Positions 1-4,669 of a DNA stretch of 9,432 bases are shown here, in pieces. Source of the stretch: Fidelibacterota bacterium TCS55 (GTDB taxonomy: Bacteria; Fidelibacterota; Marinisomatia; Marinisomatales; TCS55); contig CAJJBS010000063.1 of the NCBI GenBank assembly GCA_905182385.1, positions 1 to 9,432 of the forward strand, given 5' to 3'. The translations under genes and the position numbers were made by a program. Below the pieces are notes generated by a model that ran no database searches, was not told the origin of the DNA, and saw only the letters and a program-made list of their open reading frames with translations. Within the stretch, counting starts at the first letter, position 1; every line of letters begins with the position of its first letter.

Positions 1-89
1 TAGAATCTACTCAATCTAATGTTTGCTCAGCGTAAGATTATTTAAATCAAACTGTGAACTAACGCACTTAAAGTGTTATTTTTATATAT

Positions 90-97
90 TAGATTTG
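90..97 (+). promoter_or_regulatory. Possible -7 promoter element (TAnnTTTG) upstream of the FecR-barrel gene
   Basis: The non-coding leader 1-139 contains TAGATTTG, an exact match to the TAnnTTTG -7 element known for Bacteroidota sigma factors. It lies about 43 bp before the start codon at 140. No TTG/TTTG stands at the expected -33 spacing. A sigma70-like TATAAC at 98-103 is an alternative -10. The rest of the leader shows no gene. The assignment is weak and depends on the organism belonging to the FCB group. Confidence 0.25.
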
Positions 98-139
98 TAT
101 AACTAATACTTTATTATGATCAACAAAAAGGTTTATTAA

Positions 140-2404
140 ATGTTTCTTCATAAAATAAAAAAAATCATCTTTTTATTTATTTTTTTGTATTCATCAATTC
201 TCTCTGCTGAGATAATTGGCCGTGTAATGAAAGCAAACGGTCAAGTTCTTATAAAACCAATAGGTGGATCTTCATACTCAGTTGAAGTAAAACCCGGTCA
301 ATCAGTATCAAATGGAGATGCTATTAGAGTAGGAGAGGGAAGTTTTGCAGTAGTAATCTTTCTAGATGATAAATCTGTTGTAAAAGTTAGAGAAAACACT
401 GACTTCCAATTTGTTGAGACATCAAATACTCGCAGTCTTATAATTGACCAAGGAACCACCCTCCATAATGTCAATAAAGAAGGTAGACAAAAAGCATATA
501 GAGTTGAAACACCTGTATCAGTGGCATCCGTAAAAGGTACTGAGTTTTCTGCATTTCATGATGCAGTTGCAGGCATTGATAAATTTGTTGGAAAAACTGG
601 TAATTTTGATGTTTTTAATACTATTAGTGGAATGACTGTGAATGTTGGCGCAGGACAAAAAGCAGTTTCTAATGCTTTAGGTCAATTAATACCAGCACCA
701 GCGCAACCCGGTGATTTTCCCGATGATCCCGATGGTGAAAGCAATGATCAACCTGAAGAAGATCAACCTGAAGAAGATCAACCTGAAGAAGATCAACCTG
801 AAGAAGATCAACCTGAAGAAGATCAACCTGAAGAGCAAGAACAACTTCAGGATGAAACTCAAGATGAAGATTTATCAGAGGATCAACCTAATCCAGAAAA
901 TGCAGATTCCAATCAATCTCAGTCAGGCGATTCACCGAAAACAAAACCAAAAAAGCCACTTAACCTTGGTTTAGGTGTTGGTTCTGCTACGATTGACGGT
1001 AAACTTTATAACCAAGTTGCCTTACGCCCAGAGTTGTCTTTTGGTAAATTAGGTTTAGGTTTAGATCTTCCTATATATATAGATAATGAAGGAAATATAA
1101 GAAAAGATGAATGGGATGAATTTTCTGATATTATAGATAAATTTTTATTTATCAGATGGGGTGAAAAATCAGATCCATTTTGGTTTAAATGGGGCTCTTT
1201 AAATAATGTAACCTTAGGTTATGGTGGGCTTCTAAATGGCTATTCAAATATGATGGAGTTTCCATCTGTAAGAAAAGTTGGTGTAAATACTGGCTTTGGA
1301 TTTGGCAATTTTGGTACTGAAATATTTTTATCTGATATAAAAGACTTATCTTCAAGGGGTGGTACACTCATGGGCTTAAGAGGAACTTATAAAGTATCTG
1401 ATTCTCTACCAATAACACTAGGTGTAAACTTTGTATCTGATTTGAATCAATTTTCTGGACTAAAAGATTCTGACAATGACTCCTACCCTGATATGTTTGA
1501 TGATTTCCCTGATAATAAGGAACTTTGGAATGATACTGACGGTGACGGTTTACCTGATAATGATCCTAATCGTACTGCTCCTTTAGGTGGATGGGATATA
1601 GATAGTAATGGTGATAATGTTTTAGATGCTGATCAGAATCCTGAAGATGTGATCTTAAAACAAACTCCATTTAGTTTGAATAAAAATAAAGCTACCGCAA
1701 CAGGCTTCGCTCTTGACGTAGGATACCCAGTAGTTAAAAGTAAAGCATTCTCCTTAGAAGTCTATGCAGAATTTAATTCTTTGACTTTTGATAAAGTCAG
1801 CAGCAAAACTTTTAATCGCGAAGATATGACTGGAACAGGTATAACAGTTCCAGGGATTAAGTCAAATTTGTTTGGTTTTTTAAATATGAGTTTTGAGTAT
1901 CGTATTAAAAAAGGTTTTTTTGTTCCTCAATTTTTTGATGGTAGTTACGATTTATCTCGTATTGTAGTCGAAACCAACGAGTTGGGAACATTCATCAAAA
2001 CAAAAGACCAATTTATTTTTGCTGATTCTTCAACAAGCGCAAATACTTCCGGAATGTTTGGATCTGCTTCAGCTAATTTATTTAATTTATTAACCTTCAA
2101 TGCTTCTTATGCTAGCATGAAAGCTGATACAACTGAATTCAATAGTTTTAGCGCACTAATAAATTTAAATGCTGAAAATATTCCAAAGTTAAGTGTGGCT
2201 CAAGCTTATTATCAGCGTAATAATGATAAAAATCCTTTTGACTTCTCAAACCCTTCACAAAACACAATTTTTGGCTACAAAGTCGGCTATGAAGTAAGTG
2301 AAGGAGTAAGCTTAATTTGGGATTTTAGGCAATTTTATCGAGATACTGGATCAGGGTTAGAACCGGTCAAACAAACAACAATTGAGACAGCTTTTAATTT
2401 TTAA
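140..2404 (+). CDS. FecR-domain outer-membrane beta-barrel protein with acidic repeat linker
   Basis: A 754-residue exported protein; the exact function is not recognised. Residues 1-23 form a signal peptide (Lys-rich start, hydrophobic 9-20, then SAE). Residues about 25-175 resemble a FecR domain: a GxVxKANGxV opening, a GDxIRVGEGSFAVVxFLDD stretch and the hallmark VKGTEF at 131-136. Residues 203-232 are six DQPEE repeats in a Glu/Asp/Gln/Pro-rich linker (about 190-270). From about 275 to the end there are alternating beta-strand-like segments rich in Gly and aromatics, and the last residue is Phe (AFNF), typical of outer-membrane barrels. Asp-rich thrombospondin-type-3-like repeats sit at 443-498, probably in a surface loop. 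Known FecR domains are periplasmic, sensing or binding partners at the envelope. Here the domain would face the periplasm and the barrel would lie in the outer membrane (inference). The start is supported by AAAAGG at 126-131. The stop overlaps the next ATG by one base. Alternatives are a porin-like or structural surface protein. Confidence 0.75.
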   Translation: MFLHKIKKIIFLFIFLYSSILSAEIIGRVMKANGQVLIKPIGGSSYSVEVKPGQSVSNGDAIRVGEGSFAVVIFLDDKSVVKVRENTDFQFVETSNTRSLIIDQGTTLHNVNKEGRQKAYRVETPVSVASVKGTEFSAFHDAVAGIDKFVGKTGNFDVFNTISGMTVNVGAGQKAVSNALGQLIPAPAQPGDFPDDPDGESNDQPEEDQPEEDQPEEDQPEEDQPEEDQPEEQEQLQDETQDEDLSEDQPNPENADSNQSQSGDSPKTKPKKPLNLGLGVGSATIDGKLYNQVALRPELSFGKLGLGLDLPIYIDNEGNIRKDEWDEFSDIIDKFLFIRWGEKSDPFWFKWGSLNNVTLGYGGLLNGYSNMMEFPSVRKVGVNTGFGFGNFGTEIFLSDIKDLSSRGGTLMGLRGTYKVSDSLPITLGVNFVSDLNQFSGLKDSDNDSYPDMFDDFPDNKELWNDTDGDGLPDNDPNRTAPLGGWDIDSNGDNVLDADQNPEDVILKQTPFSLNKNKATATGFALDVGYPVVKSKAFSLEVYAEFNSLTFDKVSSKTFNREDMTGTGITVPGIKSNLFGFLNMSFEYRIKKGFFVPQFFDGSYDLSRIVVETNELGTFIKTKDQFIFADSSTSANTSGMFGSASANLFNLLTFNASYASMKADTTEFNSFSALINLNAENIPKLSVAQAYYQRNNDKNPFDFSNPSQNTIFGYKVGYEVSEGVSLIWDFRQFYRDTGSGLEPVKQTTIETAFNF
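746..835 (+). repeat. Six tandem 15-bp repeats (GATCAACCTGAAGAA)
   Basis: Units start at 746, 761, 776, 791, 806 and 821. The first five are identical and the sixth differs only in its last base (G for A). Each unit encodes DQPEE in the frame of the surrounding gene, residues 203-232. Since 15 is a multiple of 3, gain or loss of units would lengthen or shorten the acidic linker without breaking the frame. The lack of drift between units points to recent expansion or ongoing homogenisation. Confidence 0.97.
1466..1633 (+). other. Thrombospondin-type-3-like calcium-binding Asp repeats within the barrel
   Basis: Residues 443-498 of the FecR-barrel protein carry three Asp-rich stretches: DSDNDSYPD (443-451), DTDGDGLPD (465-473) and DIDSNGDNVLDAD (486-498). 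The DxDxDGxxD spacing is that of calcium-binding thrombospondin type 3 repeats common in bacterial surface proteins. They interrupt otherwise barrel-like sequence, so a long extracellular loop is the simplest placement (inference). Confidence 0.65.
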
Positions 2405-2538
2405 TGTCAGACGCATTAAAAACCGTATTTAAATATGATGCAGGTGCAAGAGGATTTAAAAGAGCCTCATTAGTTTTATTTTTTTTAGCTGGCTTATTAG
2501 CTATTTTTGGAATTTTTTGGTTATATTCTTGGATTTAG
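2404..2538 (+). CDS. Small single-pass membrane protein, 44 aa, unknown function
   Basis: This short frame opens with an ATG that overlaps the stop codon of the preceding gene (TAATG) and ends at TAG 2536-2538. The product starts MSDALKTVFKYDAGARGFKR, a polar basic N-terminus of about 20 residues. It continues with one hydrophobic segment (about 21-43, rich in Leu, Phe, Ile and Trp) that reaches the C-terminus. The positive-inside rule puts the N-terminus in the cytoplasm. No Shine-Dalgarno is visible, so translation would depend on coupling to the upstream gene. Its stop codon lies inside the ribosome binding site of the next gene, which again suggests coupling. I do not recognise a family. 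It could be a chance frame, but the exact junctions on both sides and the clean membrane helix favour a real gene. Confidence 0.6.
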   Translation: MSDALKTVFKYDAGARGFKRASLVLFFLAGLLAIFGIFWLYSWI

Positions 2539-2541
2539 GAG
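2537..2541 (+). promoter_or_regulatory. Ribosome binding site of the selenoprotein gene (AGGAG)
   Basis: AGGAG lies five bases before the ATG at 2547 and overlaps the TAG stop of the 44-residue gene. It fixes the start of a gene that otherwise appears closed after ten codons, and so supports the view that the UGA-containing frame is translated. Confidence 0.8.
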
Positions 2542-2546
2542 TAAAT

Positions 2547-2780
2547 ATGAATTTATCTATTGAATATTGTAACGTTTGAAATTATTTACCAAGGGCAGTC
2601 AGTTTGGCTACTTTAATTTTAAAAAAATATGGAAAATCTGTTTCATGTTTAAAACTAGTCCCATCCTCTGGTGGGGTTTTTGAAATTTATAATGATGAAA
2701 ATTTGATATTTTCAAAAAAAAGTGAAGGTCGTTTTCCTGAAGAAAATGAAGTCATTGAAAAACTAGGAAAACTTGATTAA
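2547..2780 (+). CDS. SelW/SelT-like Rdx-family selenoprotein with in-frame UGA (Sec11)
   Basis: Reading ATG 2547 to TAA 2778-2780 with the TGA at 2577-2579 taken as selenocysteine gives a 77-residue protein. It begins MNLSIEYCNVU and continues NYLPRAVSLATLIL. This fits the thioredoxin-like Rdx family (SelT/SelW/SelH): a beta-strand, then a CxxU redox motif (C8, U11), a helix with RAxxLAxxL, then LVPSSGGVFEIY (about 38-49), LIFSKKSEGRFPE and a short final helix. Family members with CxxC in this position are common, and their length is about 70-90 residues. Family-like sequence continues directly after the UGA, a good SD precedes the ATG, and UGA is an ordinary stop elsewhere in the window, so recoding is the best reading. 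A thiol-dependent redox role is inferred from the family; the substrate is unknown. It overlaps the next gene by eight bases. A conventional gene finder would miss it or call only a fragment. Confidence 0.88.
2587..2610 (+). promoter_or_regulatory. Candidate bacterial SECIS stem-loop after the UGA
   Basis: Just downstream of the UGA (2577-2579), 2589-2592 (CCAA) can pair with 2604-2607 (TTGG). The stem extends by a G-T wobble 2593/2603 inside, and by T2587-A2610 and A2588-T2609 outside, with C2608 bulged. The nine-base loop 2594-2602 (GGCAGTCAG) starts with GG. Counting the U of UGA as 1, the loop has GCAG at 19-22, as in the E. coli fdhF element when counted the same way. Bacterial SECIS elements lie in the coding region soon after UGA and bind SelB. 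The stem is short and the pairing was judged by eye. Confidence 0.55.
2765..2768 (+). promoter_or_regulatory. Shine-Dalgarno AGGA for the TTG start at 2773
   Basis: AGGA lies inside the end of the selenoprotein gene, four bases before the TTG at 2773. Together with the signal-peptide-like N-terminus it supports a TTG start overlapping the selenoprotein by eight bases. Spacing is on the short side. Confidence 0.5.
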
Positions 2781-3543
2781 ATATTTATTTTTTATAGCTC
2801 TTATATTACCTTTGTATTCTCAAGATGGTGAAGTTCTTAATATTTCTAAACATATTGGACATACGCTTGATGCAGAAGAAAATTTATACTACAACGTATT
2901 TTCTAATATACCAAATTTTAATGATGCGCAATTTTTCCAAGTAAAACCAAATCAAATTATTGCGCGCATTTCATTTATCGATTACACGAAAATTAAAATC
3001 ACTAGAAAAGTATTTAGTCTTAAGAAATTTACAGATCTTCAAATAAGATTGAACAAAAAACCACAAATAACTGATAAAATACGTGAATCTTTTGCAGATA
3101 ATTTAACTTACTTACGTACAAAGCATGTTTTAGAGAATATTTCAGTTGGACAATATGTTTCAGTCAAAACGCTATCTAATAGATGGGTTAAAGGAACTTT
3201 ATTGTCTTTTAAAAAAAATACATTGAGTTTACAAACTCCTTATTCGATTAAAAGAATACCTATGACTCAAATGGAACGTATTAATTATAGAGAAAATATA
3301 ATTATACGTCCAGACTGGAAAATTTATTTTTATGGCTTTGCAGCTATTATCGGTTATACATTAATTGAAAGATGGAATATTCAAACTACACCTGAATGGG
3401 GAGTGAAATGGCATAATCGTTTTTCAGGTGCAATTTTTGGTTTATTTGCGGGAGCTGAAGTTTATGATACATCAATGATTTTATTATCTAAGAAAACTCA
3501 GTTTGGACTAACACCCAAAGAAACAGATAATTTAAGACCTTAA
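2773..3543 (+). CDS. Exported/membrane protein of unknown function, 256 aa, TTG start
   Basis: I do not recognise the family. Residues 1-16 (IKYLFFIALILPLYS, then QDGE) look like a signal peptide or N-terminal anchor. Residues about 20-120 are a polar mixed region (LDAEENLYYNVFSNIPNFNDAQFF; IARISFIDYTKIKITRK). Residues about 125-175 form a small beta-rich module, VGQYVSVKTLSNRWVKGTL then SLQTPYSIKRIPMTQMERI, which resembles SH3- or Sm-like barrels in DNA-encoded envelope proteins (inference). Two moderately hydrophobic segments follow at about 184-199 (IYFYGFAAIIGYTLIE) and 216-238 (RFSGAIFGLFAGAEVYDTSMILL). The gene overlaps the selenoprotein by eight bases and is followed by a 14-bp gap, so it very likely shares its transcript. 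The TTG start is chosen because it directly gives the signal peptide and has AGGA upstream; the next in-frame ATG lies far inside the protein. It may act at the inner membrane or periplasm alongside the neighbouring envelope proteins. Confidence 0.75.
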   Translation: MIKYLFFIALILPLYSQDGEVLNISKHIGHTLDAEENLYYNVFSNIPNFNDAQFFQVKPNQIIARISFIDYTKIKITRKVFSLKKFTDLQIRLNKKPQITDKIRESFADNLTYLRTKHVLENISVGQYVSVKTLSNRWVKGTLLSFKKNTLSLQTPYSIKRIPMTQMERINYRENIIIRPDWKIYFYGFAAIIGYTLIERWNIQTTPEWGVKWHNRFSGAIFGLFAGAEVYDTSMILLSKKTQFGLTPKETDNLRP

Positions 3544-3548
3544 TTATT

Positions 3549-3552
3549 GGAG
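3549..3552 (+). promoter_or_regulatory. Shine-Dalgarno GGAG deciding the TTG start at 3558
   Basis: GGAG stands five bases before TTG 3558 in the 14-bp gap between two genes. The first in-frame ATG would remove about 40 residues, including the conserved-looking helical N-terminal part, so TTG is preferred. Confidence 0.65.
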
Positions 3553-3557
3553 AAATT

Positions 3558-3935
3558 TTGCCAGATATTCAAAAAGATTTTAATCAAAACTATTTAACAG
3601 AAAAACTTCATTCTATTGGAGATAAGTTAGGTGATGCATATGGAGAACCTCTTTTAAATGAGTTAATTACTCGAATGGAAAGAACTGTTGCACACTTTAA
3701 TGAAGAAGTTGATGTCATGGTTAACGCATTAACTAGTAGAACAAAAAATCAAAGAAGACTATTAGCTTCAATGCGTGGTGAAGATCCTAATTTAATAGAT
3801 GTGGAATTGAGCGATCTTGAAAAAAAATTAGAATCCAAAGATAAATTAAATACAAATTCTCCAACTGAAACTAAGGAGAATGAGAAACCAAAGAAAAAAT
3901 TGTTTTCATTTTTTAAGAAAAAAAAGAAAAAATGA
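3558..3935 (+). CDS. Small helical cytosolic protein with Lys-rich tail, unknown function
   Basis: A 125-residue soluble protein without signal peptide; no family recognised. Residues 1-75 are mostly helix-forming and charged (EKLHSIGDKLGDAYGEPLLNELITRM, then a second helix around 40-72 with RTKNQRRLL). Residues 82-95 (VELSDLEKKLESKD) could be a short coiled coil. A polar disordered stretch follows (96-112), then a basic-aromatic end, KKKLFSFFKKKKKK, which could bind membrane lipid or nucleic acid (inference). The start is TTG with a good SD at 3549. The stop TGA 3933-3935 overlaps the next ATG (ATGA). The A-rich 3' end contains a zero-frame A AAA AAG heptamer at 3920-3926, nine bases before the stop's last base. 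A -1 slip there would read into the next gene. UGA is a normal stop here, in contrast to 2577. Confidence 0.75.
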   Translation: MPDIQKDFNQNYLTEKLHSIGDKLGDAYGEPLLNELITRMERTVAHFNEEVDVMVNALTSRTKNQRRLLASMRGEDPNLIDVELSDLEKKLESKDKLNTNSPTETKENEKPKKKLFSFFKKKKKK

Positions 3936-4315
3936 TTTCAATCCGCACTTTTAAGTGGGGCATCTTATTTTTCATTATTTCTTTTAATATTGCTTTTCAT
4001 CAAGAATCAAATCAAAAGTTTATAGACTTTACTTCATTAAAAAAACGTGTATATAACTTCACTAAAGTAGAATTTATTACCAAAGAAGGTGAATTTAATG
4101 ATGCAATATGTACACTAGTTATTAAAGACCTTGATGAAGATAACCCTCCGTATGTTGCAATTTATTATAAAAGAGATAATTCAGATTGGTTTACTGAATC
4201 TTTATATAGAAAGCGTGTTCGGTATAGCTTTCAAGATGGATTAATAAAGCTTGATCGTTCAAATTTTTGGGATTGGTATGAAGTAAACGAAATCAAAGTA
4301 GTAGTCATTTATTAA
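3932..4315 (+). CDS. Small signal-anchored or secreted protein, 127 aa, unknown function
   Basis: The ATG overlaps the stop of the preceding gene as ATGA, and no Shine-Dalgarno lies at normal distance, so translational coupling is likely. Residues 8-22 are a hydrophobic segment (KWGILFFIISFNIAF) after a basic start, fitting an uncleaved signal anchor or signal peptide. The rest (25-127) is a compact beta-rich domain with KVEFITKEGEF, CTLVIKDLDEDNPPYVAIYYKRD and a final EIKVVVIY strand. One Cys (C60) is present, so no internal disulphide can form. I do not recognise the family. It is the last gene before the SRP RNA; no terminator hairpin is obvious in the 65-bp gap that follows. Confidence 0.75.
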   Translation: MISIRTFKWGILFFIISFNIAFHQESNQKFIDFTSLKKRVYNFTKVEFITKEGEFNDAICTLVIKDLDEDNPPYVAIYYKRDNSDWFTESLYRKRVRYSFQDGLIKLDRSNFWDWYEVNEIKVVVIY

Positions 4316-4351
4316 AATCTTCATTTCTTGCTTATCGTGATTTAAACCAAG

Positions 4352-4359
4352 TAACTTTG
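4352..4359 (+). promoter_or_regulatory. Possible -7 promoter element (TAnnTTTG) of ffs-dnaX
   Basis: The 65-bp gap before the SRP RNA holds TAACTTTG, an exact TAnnTTTG match, with TTG at 4328-4330 lying 21 bp upstream as a possible -33 element. Transcription would start near 4363-4367, giving a short leader trimmed before the mature RNA end near 4381. A sigma70-like alternative is TTAAAA at 4371-4376, without a good -35. Confidence 0.4.
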
Positions 4360-4380
4360 TTAAATGTTTTTTAAAAATTT

Positions 4381-4650
4381 GGTCGTGCTAGATGGGGAAT
4401 TAGCGGTGCCCTGTAACTTGCAATCCGCTATAGCAAGATCGATGCTTGTTTGCGGCAATTGCTGATTTTTGCATTTAGAAAAAGTAATGTTGAAGTTTCA
4501 ATTCTTTGCAATGGTTTTACACTAAAACCCGTCAGGACCGGAAGGGAGCAGCGGTAGGTGCTTAGAATTATGTGCCGAAGAAACTCTGGAATGGAGTTAA
4601 CTATTTTATTTTGCACTGATAACAGATTTGTCAATATCAAGTGCACGACC
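4381..4650 (+). ncRNA. ffs: Signal recognition particle RNA, long form with Alu domain
   Basis: The RNA component of the SRP, which with Ffh targets nascent membrane proteins to FtsY/SecYEG. The termini pair over eight bases, GGTCGTGC (4381-4388) with GCACGACC (4643-4650), which sets a length of about 270, as in the long bacterial form. The 5' part has the Alu-domain signature (GATGGGG, then AGCGGTGCCCTGTAAC at 4402-4417, then CAATCCGCTATAGCA at 4421-4435). The S domain carries the almost invariant GTCAGGACCGGAAGGGAGCA (4531-4550) with a GGAA tetraloop, the Ffh M-domain binding hairpin. Proteobacteria such as E. coli have only the short 4.5S form, so the Alu domain speaks against those hosts. 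Ends are accurate only to a few bases. dnaX begins 19 bp downstream with no terminator visible, the same ffs-dnaX order as in Bacillus. Confidence 0.95.
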
Positions 4651-4669
4651 ATATATTAATTGAGGATTT

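Noticed and set aside
3..35. Possible C-terminal tail of an upstream gene (ESTQSNVCSA then stop)
   Set aside because: Ten codons without recognisable features cannot be told from chance.
61..85. Inverted repeat AACGCACTTAAAGTGTT followed by T-rich bases as a terminator
   Set aside because: The stem is only about four pairs with a three-base loop plus a bulge, AT-poor support is lacking, and no upstream gene end can be shown in 1-60.
711..974. Open + strand frame of 87 codons rich in Lys/Asn/Leu
   Set aside because: It runs through the 15-bp repeats in another frame of the FecR-barrel gene, has no SD, and its composition is an artefact of the repeat.
2547..2579. Reading the TGA at 2577 as a true stop or a disabling mutation (pseudogene)
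   Set aside because: The sequence after TGA keeps the family pattern and frame for 66 more codons, the TGA stands exactly at the second redox residue, and no other damage is seen.
2577..2579. A variant genetic code in which UGA is Trp or Gly
   Set aside because: UGA ends the genes at 3935, 7248 and 8285 at natural family ends, Trp is TGG throughout, and no other in-frame UGA is needed.
4428..4652. Minus-strand open frame of 74 codons
   Set aside because: It is the antisense of the SRP RNA, whose conserved sequence explains the region fully.
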